The notes under the pieces were generated by a model. That model saw nothing but the letters and a program-made list of their open reading frames with translations, searched no databases and was not told the origin of the DNA. From Rhipidocladum racemiflorum (taxonomy: Eukaryota > Streptophyta > Magnoliopsida > Poales > Poaceae), in the NCBI GenBank assembly GCA_036346355.1, contig CM070588.1:13687914-13751913 (forward strand): DNA of 64,000 nt, given 5' to 3'. The position numbers and the translations under genes are program-made. Below, piece by piece: positions 43,399 to 56,311 of the stretch; positions within the stretch are counted from its first letter, which is position 1, and every line of letters starts with the position of its first letter.

Positions 43399-44525
43399 TG
43401 TTAGTGTTATGCCCTTGAGGCAATCATATGGATGATTGTAACATGATTATGTTTATGAATAATAATATGATTATTGGTCCAATGAATGTATATCATTGTT
43501 TTGATCAACAAGTGTGTGACTTGTTTATGAAGCTCTTTACTTATTGATATAATTCGATAAATATCTCTGATCGGATATCATCGTATATGACAATGATGAA
43601 TAGATCAGCACATGTATTGTTCGATGATCATGTTTCATAGATCATGGGATATGGAGATATCATCAATACATTGTGGATGCATGTTGAAGAACATGGGTTA
43701 GATAGACCCACAATGGGACACTGCGAGAATGTTACATTCTTATGTGTCTTCAGTGTATCTCATACATAGTAGATGTATGATCCTTAGACCTGAGATTGTC
43801 ATATTCCCTACATGTGTAATAGTTGACCTTAGGGTTACCAAACACTATTTCCTAACTGGATAGTTATAAAGGTAGCTTTCATGTTTACTATGAAACATGC
43901 AGAGGGAAGTGAGCAGTCAAGATGGAATTTGCCACTCCAATGTAACGGAGATATATGTCTAGGCCACTCGTGTGATATGATTAAGGAAGTGCATGGCCAT
44001 GCCGTGATTGAGATGTCAATCACAACTTATTAATATATCACGAATGCGAGAGATGGATTGAACTATCAAAGGATGACATGCTTCTCGCCTTGAGTTTGAT
44101 CTTCATATAGTTTGGCAAAGGGATTATTACATCAATACTTTAATCATATGTGTTTGGGAGTTGGCATGCTCTGTAAGGAGCCGCTACCGACTATTGGATT
44201 AGAAAAGGGTTTTCCGAATCCATATCCAAATGCGCATGAATCTACAGGGTCACACACTTAATGGGCTGGGACGCATTAATTCGGATTGGATCCGTAATTA
44301 ATGGACCTCATGGGCTTAGCGCGTAGATGGGCCCTAACTGCCTAGGGTTTAACCTCATGGTTATATAAGGAGGGCAGGAGGCTGGACGCAGAACACACTT
44401 TTGTGCGATTTAGAGGTGTTTCGCCAGAAACCCTAGCCACCTCCTCTCGATGTCCCTGCCGAGCGACCCAGTGCTTGCACACCGACGCACGGCGTTGCAT
44501 CCCCGAACGTTGTGGACTGCTGTGG
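43399..44525 (+). repeat. 3' LTR of the Angela copia (visible part)
   Basis: It starts TGTTAGTGTTATGCCCTTGA, close to the BARE/Angela start. A TATATAA lies at 44362-44368 with GGAGGGCAGG after it. The LTR is interrupted at 44526 by S4; the rest is beyond the window. The five bases before S4 are TGTGG and may be its target duplication. Confidence 0.8.
44362..44368 (+). promoter_or_regulatory. TATA box of the Angela LTR
   Basis: TATATAA is followed by GGAGGGCAGGAGG, close in form to the TATA region of the TAT LTR. Confidence 0.7.
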
Positions 44526-45678
44526 TGTAACATCCTCGTTTTTGGCCATCTGGAAAAATCTAGTTTAAATTAAGTAAATTCAAAATTTGGATTTCCGTTG
44601 GTGTTTAATTTAACCTGGCATCCTTTCCCATCCAAAATTGGAATTCAATTCCCCTCCGCTCGAAAAATCAAATTTCCAGATTCCTATCAGTACCCGAAAT
44701 TTTGCCCGAGTTCAAAAATGCTCCAAAAATCCCGGAACCGATTGCATTAGGTCCCAAATATTCTAAAAACATTTTGGGAATTTTGCCAAGATTTTTGGAG
44801 GCTCTCAGGTAGTTTATTGTGAGGACCCCCTCTTCCTATACCGTACTGTACGCCGTCTACTGTAGCGTATAGCACCGTATAGCAACAGGAAGCCTCGACA
44901 CCGAAGGTCTGAACCTAAAAATTCGATCGACGGGATCGAACCCTTAGCCGGACCGGTGCCTCAGACGCATCGATCTGGATCCCTGGATCAAGAGCCCAAT
45001 ATCGCGTGCACCAACAACACGAGTATCAATGCGGAAGAATAAACTACGATAATTTACATAGCTGGGTGTAAACCTTACACGAGTACATTACGTAATCCAA
45101 AAGAAGTAAAGCGGCAGCGGAAACAAAAGAAAGACAACCAGCGCGGTGGCCCGACCACCCACGAGGCTCTTGGCGGAGGGAGGGACTCTGGCCGCAACAC
45201 TCGCGAGAAGGGGCTCGCCATCATCAGGGACATCATCATTACCTTCCTCTGTGGAAAAGGGTTAGCGAAAGAACGGTGAGTACACGTATGTACTCGCAAG
45301 ACTTTAGTGTATGGAAATATAAATAAATGCAGGCTGATTCAACAGGATAAAGCTTCTACACTGGGTTAATTGCGAAAAGTGGATTTAAAATAGTTCGTCG
45401 AAAAGTAATACTTAATTTGAAAGACAATGAGCTTGAATAAAACATATTTACAAGATAATGTAACAATCGAGCTCCACAAATTGCCACCATCCATGGTCGC
45501 CCGGGATACGAATCGACATCCATACATACTCATAATCCCATCGAGAATCATATACACATATCCACAATTCCATCAAGTACCATTCCACCACATACTTTAT
45601 ACCGACTCAAATAGATTTTCATTTTCAAAACCAAACCAAATCTCTATACTTGATATGATTAGAGAAGATTGCTCATAA

Positions 45679-45740
45679 CCGTGAGCACGGCTAATCGATT
45701 AGAATTATTTGATACTCTGCAGAGTTTGCGCACTTTACCC
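45679..45740 (-). promoter_or_regulatory. Conserved LTR block A in T2
   Basis: Read on the minus strand: GGGTAAAG, CTCTGCAGAG (45715-45724), CTAATCGATTAG (45691-45702) and CCGTGCTCACGG (45679-45690). The copy in the 5' LTR is at 53876-53921. Confidence 0.7.
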
Positions 45741-46954
45741 AAACACAACTCGGACTTGCATCCTCGTCATCCAGGGTACACGCGCGATACGAGGTATCCG
45801 ATATACAAGAATGATCTATTCTTTCCCATCGTTGAGGTTATAGCCACACCCGGACCGGTGACGACAAATCCACTACTATGGCGATAAGAGGCCAACCACC
45901 ACTCGGCGACCACGGAATACTCATCGTGACGACGGCGTAATTGTTGGCCGCGGCATTACCCCATAGCAAGGCGTACACCGTTGTATCAACAAACATGAAT
46001 CGAGCGATTCCCTGCCGCAAAGTACAAGCGCACACACGGCGCATACGCGGGTCGTGAGGACACACACATCTTGATCGCTCAACACAGGAAAAGGTCCACT
46101 CTTCGGCCTACCAACAGGCATGGCTATCCCCTCACACTTCAGGTACTAGAATAGGCTGCCCCATCCCAGCATTCTTGCGGTTGCACGGTGTTCAATTCAA
46201 AAACCGTCACAAGTTCGGTCCTTATATTTTTGCCTAGTGACTCAAGCGGGAACTCCACTTAACTCGCCAACCAATCACCACCATGTTTAACTAGCACATA
46301 TTATACCTCCCGCCAAGTCTAATTACCAACTAGACACTTCACATTTTTACCAATATACCTTTACGATTCACATTTCCAAAACTTTTCCAAAACCAATTAC
46401 ATTTATCATAATTTTGAGCATTTGGTAAGGACTGACTTTGCTCACCTCTATTGCAGTGTCTAGCGTATGCAATTACTAAATCGTTTATACCCAAGTGACA
46501 TTTTATTAAATTGTCTAACCCTACTAAGGTTATCAATGATCTCGAGGAATTAAATTGAGGGAAACCACCAAATCGTGGTATATCTACCATTCCCACAAAC
46601 TAGCAATTTCTTGAATATAAACAATGCATATGGTTTGAGAAATCAAAGTAGACATCGTGAAATATAGGTTTCAAGATGGTCAAAGGAGGTGCTTGCCTTG
46701 TTGTTGCACTTCGGTGATGTCCGGATGATGCTCGGGTTGTTCGAGGCGAAGCCCGACTCGCTAGCCTCTAATCGGTCAAAGCAACAAAAGCGACAAAAGA
46801 AATACAACTTAGCAAAAGAAAGTTTTAAATGCACCATGAAGTGCATGCAATACACAAGAATGAAGTACAACCAAGAAACCCTGAAGAAAGCGGCCTTTTC
46901 GGACAACACAACACGACGGACATGAAATTTAACCGGACAAATCAGGTTTTGCAT

Positions 46955-47822
46955 CCGACAGTCCGGATAGGCCGGACACTCCGGACCGTTTCATCCGGAT
47001 ACTCCGACAATCCGGACACTCGGACCATATGCCCGGATACTCCGGTCCTAGGGCATTTGGTCCAACTCGACGAGGAGACGGAGACCTTACCACTCCCTAC
47101 AACTTCACCGCTGACCCGATCTACGACTTTCGTACACCTAGCGAACCGGAAGGAGCTCCGAGCTAGCCGATTCTACGAGAAAATGTCGCTAACCCGCCAA
47201 ATCTCTAACTCACACTAACAACTTCTTAAATCGACATTACTACTACCCGATCTACCACTCTAGCATACCACATTCACTAATCCAAATCCCATTTTCAACC
47301 CTCGAACCACTACACCCAAAACCCTAGAATCCAAGTTCAACCCTAGCCTCCCAAATCCAAACCTACGTTCTAATCCCACCATGAACGACTCTAGAACCCA
47401 AGAATCCCGAATCAAACCCTAAGAGAAAAGCTTACCTCCAAGGAAGATGGAGGAGGAGCAACGCCGGTGGAGGATGGGGAATGACGGCTTGAGGAGGAGC
47501 ACACCGAGATGGAGGAGTCAGGGAGGGTTAGGCCGGTGGCTCGCCGGAGAAGAGCTTCGGGTGGTGGAGAGAACACCAAGGAAGTGGGGAAACCAAAGTA
47601 GAAGAAGAAAGAATGGAAGGAGCCACGAAATGGGACTTTTATACAAAACCCCACGCCAATACGGACTCTCGGACTCAACCGGAGACTCGGGTTGGGGTCT
47701 TGATAACACTAACCGGACACTCCGGACATTGGTCGGACACTCGGGTTGGACCGCTTCGGCCAGCCCAATCCGGACACTCGGACTTTGTCCTGACATTCGG
47801 TTGGATCCGGATACTCGGACAT
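46955..47822. repeat. TCCGGACACTCCGGAC-type repeats in T2 LTR
   Basis: Two clusters (46955-47056 and 47660-47822) carry many copies of an ACTCCGGA/ATCCGGA unit, often 10-12 bases apart and able to pair with each other. Matching clusters lie at about 55138-55262 and 55870-56035 in the other LTR. Confidence 0.75.
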
Positions 47823-48097
47823 CCCGTAACTTTTGAACTTGGGCCTTGACGGCTAACGCTTCGGGGTTGATTACTAATTGTCCCAAAGTATTTTGGAAGT
47901 TAATAGGGTCACAGGCACTTGCCCAACCTAATTCGAATTTACTTATGAGCGAAATTACTTAAGTTGAAGGGTTCTTTCTGATCCCAAGCAAGTATGTTCA
48001 CTCAAGACACGAAAATACACAAGCACAGTGTATTATTGAACAGCGTTTGAGTACAAATGTACAGTGGCTTGAGTATAGAAATACTCGGGATATTACA

Positions 48098-48111
48098 GTC
48101 TACCCCCCTTA
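48098..48111 (-). other. Polypurine tract of T2
   Basis: On the minus strand TAAGGGGGGTAGAC lies directly before the 3' LTR. Confidence 0.85.
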
Positions 48112-48440
48112 CAAAAATCTCGTCCTCGAGATTGCTAATTCTCTCGAAGAAATTAGGTATTACTGCTCGAATATGGTCTTCACGCTCCCACGTGGCTTCA
48201 TCTTTCTCGAATGGTTGCTCCATCGACCTTGAGCATCTTGATAACTCGATCGCGAGTGTGACGCCAAATTGTCTCGAGAATACTGATCGGATACTCTCGA
48301 TACGAAGATCAGCCGCAAATCAAGATGGTCCAATTGGGTAACTTCCGATGGAACCGAAGACTCTTCTTCAATTGGGACACGTGGAACACATCGTGAATGT
48401 CCGAAAGATGTGGCGGTAGCTCAAGCCGATAAGCCACAAC
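48105..48440 (-). pseudogene. Chromodomain and GPY/F end of T2 integrase
   Basis: Read on the minus strand, HLSDIHDVFHVS lies at about 48370-48410. The chromodomain end (ATWEREDHIRAVIPNFFERI) lies at about 48130-48195. The usual aromatic and acidic pattern of chromovirus chromodomains is visible. Frame changes lie between the two parts. Confidence 0.8.
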
Positions 48441-49650
48441 ACCAACCTTCTCAAAACTCCGGAACGGACCGATGTATCGCGGGGCTAGCTTCCCGCGGAC
48501 TCTGAAATCATGCGAGTACCGCGGAGTGGTGAGACCTTGAGATAAACAAAGTCACCCACCTCAAAACTCAACTCGCGGCGTCGACGATCAAGATAGCTCT
48601 TCGGCGACTGAGCTTCTCTCGGCCGGTCTCGAATCAAGCTAACTTGCCTTTCAAGCCTCTTCAATCATGGTGGCCCGAAGAATTGCCTCTCACCAACCTC
48701 TACCAAAACAAAGTGGTGTTCTCGCACTTCTTGCCATAAAGAGCCTCGGCGACATCTCAAGACCGACTTGATGACTGTTGTTGTAGGAGAACTCAAAGCA
48801 AATGGCAAGCATTTCTCCCACGACTTCTTTGTAGCACAAAGACACAAGCCCTTAGCATGTCTTCAAGGATTTGGTTTGCCCTTTCCGTCTGGTCCGTCGG
48901 TTTGGGGATGGTAAGGTATCTTGAAGGATAGCTTAGTGCCAAGAATGGACTGCAAACTCTCCCAAAATCTGGAGGTGAACTGCGAACCACTGGTCGAGAG
49001 ATTATGACTTTTGGAACTCCATGGAGCCGAACAATATTCTGCAAATAGAGTTCCGCTAGCTTGGCTCGAATAGGTGGTATGAACTGGAATGAAATGAGCT
49101 ACCTTGGTCGACGGTCAATGATCACCCAAATAGAGTCGTGACCCGGTGGAGGACCTTGGTAGACCGGTAATGAAATCCATCCCAATCTCTTCCCACTTCC
49201 ACTCGTGGATCTCGCAATGGTGAAGTAATCCGGTGGCCTTTGATGTTCAGCCTTGACACGCCGGCACACATCACAATGCGCCACATGAGCCGCGATCTCC
49301 TTCTTCATACCTCGCCACCGTACTGCGAAGGTCTGGTACATCTTGGTGCTGCCAGGATGGACAGAGAGAGGAGTATCATGAGCTTCGACAGATCAACCCC
49401 TTGATCTCAACATTATCGAGGACATACACTGCTGCCCATGCAAGATCAGCCCATTGGACTTCACGAGAAAAACCTAGAGATGCGCCATTTTCACCAATCA
49501 TGCGTCTAATCTCAATCACGAGATCATCTTGTAGTTGAGTCGCTCGAATCTGAGACTCTAGAGTGGGTTGTACGGCTAAAGCGAAAACGTAACCATACTC
49601 AACCACTTCTAGATTGAGCTTCAAACTCTTCAACCAGTGAGGCGGCCAAT
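48441..49650 (-). pseudogene. Integrase of T2
   Basis: On the minus strand the pieces in order are as follows. LEVVEYGYVFALAVQPTLES is the linker (49376-49633). VRWRGMKKEIAAHVAHCDVCRR is the zinc region, with HDSIWVIIDR as the core start in the same fragment (49099-49341). IVRLHGVPKVIISR (about 48990-49044) is near the second Asp. TERANQILEDMLRAC (about 48849-48893) carries the catalytic Glu region. Single-base losses separate the pieces. Confidence 0.8.
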
Positions 49651-50110
49651 GACACCCAAGGCGCTCACTGTGTGCAGCTTACGGCGAGGGCATCTGCAAC
49701 CACATTTGCCTTGCCAGATGGTAATGAATACCCAGATCATAGTCTTTGATCAGCTCTAGCCATCGACGCTGTCTCAAATTTAGATCCGCTGCGAAAAGAA
49801 GTACTTTAAGCTTTTGTGGTCGGTGTAGATCTCACATCTGCTTCCTATGAGATAATGTCGCCACGGCTTGAGAGCATGAACAACACCGCAAGCTCCAAAT
49901 CATGCGTCGGGTAATTGGCTTCATGAGGCTTTAGTCGTCGAGAAGCATAAGCAACCACTTTGCCCTCCTCGCATCAACACACAACCAAGTCCAAGACGGG
50001 ATGCATCACAATAGACATCGAAGTTCTTGTGAATGTCGGGAAGGACCAACACTGGTGCAAAGGTGAGTCTATTCTTCACTCTGGCTGGACTCACAATCGC
50101 GACCACTCAT
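49651..50110 (-). pseudogene. RNase H of T2
   Basis: LPDIHKNFDVYCDASRLGLG (about 49985-50045 on the minus strand) has the catalytic Asp of the chromovirus RNase H, followed by CVLMRGG. The remainder to 49651 is frameshifted but continues RNase H-like wording about Leu-rich and His-Asp segments. Confidence 0.75.
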
Positions 50111-50854
50111 ATCTCTTCTCCTTCTTGAGTAGCGCTGTCATTGGTTTAGAAATTTTGGAGAAATTCTCGATAAACCGGCGATAGTATCCGGCAAGACCGA
50201 GAAAACTCCGAATCTCGTGGACATTGCGGGGCTGCTCCCAATTGAGTACGCCTTGTACCTTGCGTGGATCAATCGCTACCCCACCTTCCGACAGACATGC
50301 CCCGAAACTCCACTTGCTTGAGCCGTAACTCACACTTACCGAATTTGGCATACAATCGATGCTCATGGCTTGCTAAGCACCATATGCAAGTGAAGTGCGT
50401 GCTCATCGTCATCCTTAGAGTATACGAGGATGTCATCAATGAACACCACCACAAATCTATCAAGGAACTCCATGAAGACTTTGTTCATCAGATTCATGAA
50501 GGTGGCTGGTGCATTGGTGAGGCCAAACGAAACAACTGTGTACTCGCATGGGCCAGTAGCGAGTGGTGAATGCGGTCTTCACGATATCCTCCGGACGGAT
50601 TTTGAGCTGAAAATAGCCGGATCTCAGGTCTATCTTGGAGAAGACTCGAGCTCCGCCTAATTGGTCAAACAAATCGTCGATCCTGAGAGGATACTTGTTC
50701 TTGACAAGGACCTCATTCAACGACCGGTAATCAACGCACATGCGAAGAGTGCCGTCTTTCTTCTTCACAAACAAAATCGACTGCCCCCAGGAGAAGAACT
50801 GGGACGAATGAACCCCTTCTCTAATCGCTTCCTCGAGCCGAATCTTCAACTCGA
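50091..50854 (-). pseudogene. Reverse transcriptase of T2
   Basis: Minus-strand pieces: SILFVKKKDGTLRMCVDYRS and VFSKIDLRSGYFQLKI (50460-50849, first catalytic Asp), then a segment at 50269-50463 covering the region of the active-site motif in other frames, and VAIDPRKVQGVLNWEQPRNV with FLGLAGYYRRFIENFSKISK (50091-50366) in the connection. Overall order and spacing match T1. Confidence 0.85.
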
Positions 50855-51570
50855 TCAGCTCATCGCCAGCATCTGTCTGGGACGCTTAGAAATGGGAGAA
50901 GTGCCAGGCAAGAGATCGATGATGAACTCCAAGTCACGATCAGGTGGCAGACCTGGCAACTCATCAGGGAACACATCGGGGTACTCACATACCACCGGTA
51001 CCTGACTGGTCCCCGGAACAGAAAGAGCACTGAGCAAAGGCTGCTGCACTGCTGGAACGGAAGAATAGGTGACAGCAATGCCATCAGGGTTGACTAATGA
51101 AATGGATCTCCTGGCACAATCAATATGCCCCTGATGCTTGGACAACCAGTCCATACCCAGAATCACATCAAGACCTGACGTCTTAATGTTAATGAGATCA
51201 CCCCGAAATTCTACCCCATTGATCTCAATTCTAACCCCTGGACTCACGAGCTCTAAGAATAAAACGGATCCAGCGAATCTGATCAACAAGTACTTCTCGA
51301 GGTACAAAGAACAGACCTCATGCCGAACAACAAACCGTGAAGAAATAAAGGAATGCGACGCTCGTAGTCAAATAATACCAAGGCGGTACGGAATGAACAG
51401 ATAACGTACCCAACACCACATCTGAGCCGCTGCTGCTTCCTCCTGCGGTGGCTACATTCAGCGCGCCATGGCCCGAGCCGAGCCTGCACGGAACCGGCGC
51501 CCGACGCCACTCCCACGCCCACCGTGACCACTCGGGACGGGCTGGTGCACTCGAAGCCGTTCGCCGCCGC
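50855..51570 (-). pseudogene. Aspartic protease of T2 and linker to RT
   Basis: On the minus strand a YVICSFRTALVLFD segment (about 51360-51420) leads to the active site, which a frameshift damages. VRIEINGVEFRGDLINIKTS and LDVILGMDWLSKHQGHIDCA (50855-51307) follow, then the linker VCEYPDVFPDELPGLPPDRD into RT. LLGMDWL is the chromovirus protease motif. Confidence 0.8.
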
Positions 51571-52482
51571 TCGCCGGACAGCATCGCGGCGGGCCCTTCC
51601 GCCGCAGGAGAAGCAAGTGATATGGCTAAATGGATTTCGGGACCCCAACCGCTGATCTTGGGCGGCTAGGTGATCGCACCAACTCGGGCAGGCGGCGAGA
51701 GGTAAGCCTGACCTTCGAATCAAGCGGCGCTAAGGCCGAAGCCGATCGAGTGAAGGTGCGGGTCTCGAAGGTCCGCTGGCCGATCGCCGAGCTGCCCACT
51801 TGCGCTATGCGGCTCTCCATAAGCGCCTTGGCGCCATCCTCAATGCTAATGGCCTTGCCCACCAAGACCGCAGTTAGGAATGTCATGACCGGCGAGCCGA
51901 AACGGATCTCCTCGGTGAGGTGCTCCTTGAACAATGTCACTCTCCTAGCCTCGGTGGTCACCTCATCGAACATAGCGTGACAAATGGTTGAAGCGGTGGA
52001 GGTAGTCCATCACTGCCATAGACCCCTGCGAAGGTCGTAGAACTCCCGCTTCTTGATCTCGATCAAGCCCGGGGAACATGGAAGGAGCGAAGGCGCCTTA
52101 AACTCGCCCATGTGGTGACTGATCTGCAGGCGAACACTCGGCCGCTTCCACCACGGCCGCCGGTCCCTGGAGGTAGTAGGCGGTGTATCGAACCTTCTCC
52201 GCATCGCTGCAACCGACTAACTCCAACTTCCTCCATGTCGCTAAGCCAATCCTCCGCCTCCATCGGATCCGTAGCTGAAGAAAAGCTCGGCGGCCGAGTT
52301 CGGCTGAACTCCGACAACCGAGATCGCCGCCGCCGCGCCGTTGCTGCCCCTGGACAGCCTGGACCATCAGCTCCATGAGCTGAGTCCGCCGCAACATGAG
52401 TGCAGCCATATCGGGAGCAGGAGGAGGTGGAGGAGCTCCTCACTGGGCATGTAGCCGAGATCGAACCCCACTGACCCACCAA
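51571..52482 (-). pseudogene. Gag of T2
   Basis: Read on the minus strand, gag opens near 52409 (MAALMLRRTQLMELMVQAVQ). ATDPMEAEDWLSDMEE and LVGCSDAEKVRYTAYYLQGP follow in two frames, then TLFKEHLTEEIRFGSPVMTF at 51626-51973. A zinc knuckle start, CFSCGGRARR, lies near 51600, where the family has CFxCGxxGH. The start is uncertain because the frames overlap. Confidence 0.75.
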
Positions 52483-53010
52483 GAGGGACCCGCGATCGTT
52501 GGGCCCCGCCCCATCAAGATCGCCACGCCCTCAAAGATCATCACCGGAAGCGCACGAACTGTTCTCTTCTGGGAGGCATCTGAAATGCACAATGAGTCAA
52601 CTAATCAGGCAAATCAAGTGCGTAATGATTGATCCCAAAGGATGCACTCATAAACACAAACACACTACAAGCATTCATTCAAAGAAGCATAAGAACCAAT
52701 TCAAAAACCAACTCAGGGAAACGACAAATAATCCCTAATTACAACCACAAACATCTATCCTTAACCCATTCTTAGCTAAAACCGCATTCCTCTTAATCCT
52801 TTTGAACAAGATAGAAGAAGGAAACAAATTTTTGGAATTTGGATTAAGATCAGATTCATTTTGAAGAGTAGATAAGTTTAAAAGCTATAGAATGGACAAG
52901 AATAGCATTCTACACTTTGAAAATAGAGTTTTGTACTTCAAAATAAATTTTGAGAAGAAAATCTGTCCCTAAGTCTAACGTCCAGGCTAACTAAGTCCTC
53001 CTCAGCCAAT
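52483..53010. other. Leader of T2 between PBS and gag
   Basis: About 0.5 kb. Part is AT-rich (52740-52980). I see no conserved protein, in contrast to the 1.2 kb leader of T1. Confidence 0.5.
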
Positions 53011-53022
53011 GGCTCGATACTA
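53011..53022 (-). other. Damaged primer binding site of T2
   Basis: GGCTCGATACTA corresponds to the complement of TGGTATCAGAGCC with one base missing and one changed. It lies directly beside the 5' LTR. Confidence 0.65.
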
Positions 53023-56000
53023 CGTGAGGACCCTCTTCCTATACCGCATCAGACGCCGCTTCATCAGAGCGTATAGCACCAGATAGCAACAGAAGCCTCG
53101 ACACGAAGGTCTGAACCTAAAAATTCGATCGACGGATCGAACCCTTAGCTTTGACCGGTGCTCAGACGCATCTCGACATCGATCCCTGGATCAAGAGCCC
53201 AATATCGCTGCACCAACAACACGAGTATCAATGCACTAAGAATAAACTACGATAATTTACATAACTGGGTGTAAACCTTACACGAGTACATTACGTAATC
53301 CAAAAGAAGTAAAGCGACAATGAAACAAAAGAAAGACAACCAGCACCGGCCCGACCACCCCACGTGCCACCGACCGAGGGAGGGACTACGGCCGCAACAC
53401 TCGCAGAAAGGGGCTCGCCATCATCCGACATCATCATTACCTTCCTCTCGTGGAAAAAGGGTTAGCAAAGAACGGTGAGTACACGTATGTACTCGCAAGA
53501 CTTTAGTGTATGGAAATATAAATAAATGCAGGCTGATTCAACAGATAAAGCTTCTACATCGGGTTAATTGCGAAAGTCGGATTTAAAATAGTTCGTCGAA
53601 AAGTAATACTTAATTTGAAAGACAGCAGCTTGAATAAAACATATTTACAAGATAATGTAATAATCGAGCTCCACAATGCCACCATCCATGGTCGCAGAAT
53701 CGATACGAATCGACATCCATACATACTCATAATCCCATCGAGAATCATATACACATATCCACAATTCCATCAAGTACCATTCCACCACATACTTTATACC
53801 GACTCAAATAGATTTTCATTTTCAAAACCAAACCAAATCTCTATACTTGATATGATTAGAGAAGATTGCTCATAACCGTGAGCACGGCTAATCGATTAGA
53901 ATTATTTGATACTCTGCAGAGTTTGCGCGACTTTACCCAAACACAACTCAGACTTGCATCCCTGTCATCCAGGGTACACGCAGCGATACACGAGGTATCC
54001 GATATACAAGAATGATCTATTCTTTCCCATCGTTGAGGTTATAGCCACACCCCAAAGACCTGGTGACGACAAATCCACTACTATGGCGATAAGAGGCCAA
54101 CCACCACTCAAAGCGCCACGGAATACTCATCGTGACGACGGCGAATTGTTGGTCGCGCATTACCCCATAGCAAGGCGTACACCGCTGTATCAACAAACAT
54201 GAACTGGAGCGATTCCTCGCTGCAAAAGTACAAGCGCACACACGAAGGCGCATACGGCGGGTCGTGAGGACACACACCGCGCTTGATCAAGCCAACACAG
54301 GAAAAGGTCCACTCTTGCCTACCAACAGGCATGGCTATCCTCACACTTCAGGTACTAGAATAGGCTGCCCCATCCCAAAGATTGCGCGTTGCACGGTGTT
54401 CAATTCAAAACCGTCACAAGTTCTGGTCCTTATATTTTTGCCTAGTGACTCAAGCGGGAACTCCACTTAACTCGCCAACCAATCACCACCATGTTTAACT
54501 AGCACATATTATACCTCCCGCCAAGTCTAATTACCAACTAGACACTTCACATTTTTACCAATATACCTTTACGATTCACATTTCCAAAACTTTTCCAAAA
54601 CCAATTACATTTATCATAATTTTGAGCATTTGGTAAGGACTGACTTTGCTCACCTCTATTGCAGTGTCTAAGCGTATGCAATTACTAAATCGTTTATACC
54701 CAAGTGACATTTTATTAAATTGTCTAACCCTACTAAGGTTATCAATGATCTCGTGGAATTAAATTGAGGGAAACCACCAAATCGAGTATATCTACCATTC
54801 CCACAAACTAGCAATTTACTCGAATATAAACAATGCATATGGTTTGAGAAATCAAAGTAGACATCGTGGAAATATAGGTTTCAAGATGGTCAAAGGAGGT
54901 GCTTGCCTTGTTGTTGCACTTCGGTGATGTCCGGATGATGCTCGGTTGTTCGAGGCGAAGCCCACTCGCTAGCCTCTAATCGGTCAAAGCAACAAAACGA
55001 CAAAAGAAATACAACTTAGCAAAAGAAAGTTTTAAATGCACCATGAAGTGCATGCAATACACAAGAATGAAGTACAACCAAGAAACCTCAAGAAACGACG
55101 ACCTGACAACACAACACGACGGACAGAACAGCCTAACCCGACAGTCCGGTTTTGCATCCGGACAGTCCGGATAGGCCGGACACTCCGGACCGTTTCATCC
55201 GGATACTCCTGACAATCCGACACTCCGACCATATGCCCTGATACTCCTGGCCCTAGGGCATTAGGTCCAACTCGACGAGGAGACGGAGACCTTACCACTC
55301 CCTACAACTTCACCGCGACCCGATCTACGACTTTCAGACACCTAGCGAACCGGAAGGAGCTCCGAGCTAGCCGATTCTACGAGAAAACGCCGCTAACCCG
55401 CCAAATCTCTAACTCACACTAACAACTTCTTAAATCGACATTACTACTACCCGATCTACCACTCTAGCATACCACATTCACTAATCCAAATCCCATTTTC
55501 AACCCTAGAACCACTACACCCAAAACCCTAGAATCCAAGTTCAACCCTAGCCTCCCAAATCCAAACCTAAGTTCTAATCCCACCATGAACGACTCTAGAA
55601 CCCAAGAATCCCGCGAATCAAACCCTAAGAGAAAAGCTTACCTCCAAGGAAGATGGAGGAGGAGCAACGCCGGTTGGAGGATGTGGAATTATGTCTTGGT
55701 GAGTAGCACACCGAGATTGAGTATTCACCGGGGAGGTTTACCGGCCGGTGGATCGCTGGAGAGTAGATCGTGGTGGTGGAGAGAACACCAATGAAGTTGG
55801 GAAACCAAAGTAGAAGAAGAAAGAATGGAAGGGAGCCACGAAATGGGACTTTTATACAAAACCCCACGCCAATACCGGACTCTCGGACTAACCCGAGACT
55901 CCGGGTTGGGGTCTTCGGTAACACTAACTCGGACACTCCGACATTGGTCCGGACACTCCGGTTGGACCGCCGGCCAGCCCAATCCGGACACTCCGACTTT

Positions 56001-56311
56001 GTCCGACATTCCGGTTGATCCGGATACTCCTGACATCCCGTAACTTTTGAACTTGGGCCTTGACGGCTAACGCTCTGTGGTTGATTACTAATTGTCCCAA
56101 AGTATTTTGGAAGTTAATAGGGTCACAGGCACTTGCCCAACCTAATTCGAATTTACTTATGAGCGAAATTACTTAAGTTGAAGGGTTCTTTCTGATCCCA
56201 AGCAAGTATGTTCACTCAAGACACGAAAATACACAAGCACAGTGTATTATTGAACAGCGTTTGAGTACAAATGTACAGTGGCTTGAGTATAGAAATACTC
56301 GGGATATTACA
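53023..56311 (-). repeat. 5' LTR of T2 (3289 bp)
   Basis: It matches 44818-48097. The inner end reads CGTGAGG where the other LTR has TGTGAGG. A minus-strand TATAAAAG lies at 55849-55856. Blocks C (53477-53494), A (53876-53921) and B (54886-54908) are present. Confidence 0.95.

Larger units (their letters stand above)
21315..44525 (+). mobile_element. Angela/BARE-type Ty1/copia retrotransposon (3' part), host of other insertions
   Basis: Pol is recovered in three pieces (21315-22234, 26258-28402, 43264-43378), followed by a PPT and a 3' LTR. Protein wording matches the BARE-1/Angela group (TSGINVIEINLATSYSSSW, LEKEFLSKE), as does the LTR start TGTTAGTGTTATGCCC. Insertions are the TAT element (left), S2, S3 with T1 inside, and S4. 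In-silico removal of S2 or S3 with one duplication copy restores the pol frame at both junctions. It is the oldest layer in the window. Its 5' LTR and most of gag lie to the left. Confidence 0.85.
44818..48097 (-). repeat. 3' LTR of T2 (3280 bp)
   Basis: It carries block C (45278-45295), block A (45679-45740) and block B (46676-46698), all reversed. CCGGAC-type repeats lie at about 46955-47056 and 47660-47822. A TATAAAAG lies at 47636-47643 on the minus strand. ORFs here (for example 46829-47218, 47447-47836) follow the repeats and are not convincing genes. Confidence 0.95.
44818..56311 (-). mobile_element. Complete Tekay/Del-type chromovirus T2, minus strand
   Basis: LTRs lie at 44818-48097 (3' LTR) and 53023-56311 (5' LTR), with target duplication TTTAT (44813-44817 and 56312-56316). 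Read on the minus strand the LTR starts TGTAATATCCCGAG and ends GGGTCCTCACA. Internal order is PBS, gag, protease, reverse transcriptase, RNase H, integrase, chromodomain, PPT. It inserted into S4. Coding frames are broken mostly by small indels at CG-rich spots. Confidence 0.9.

Noticed and set aside
46829..47836. ORFs of about 129 residues in the T2 LTR
   Set aside because: They run through CCGGAC repeats in the LTR and are not preserved in the partner LTR at 55000-56040.
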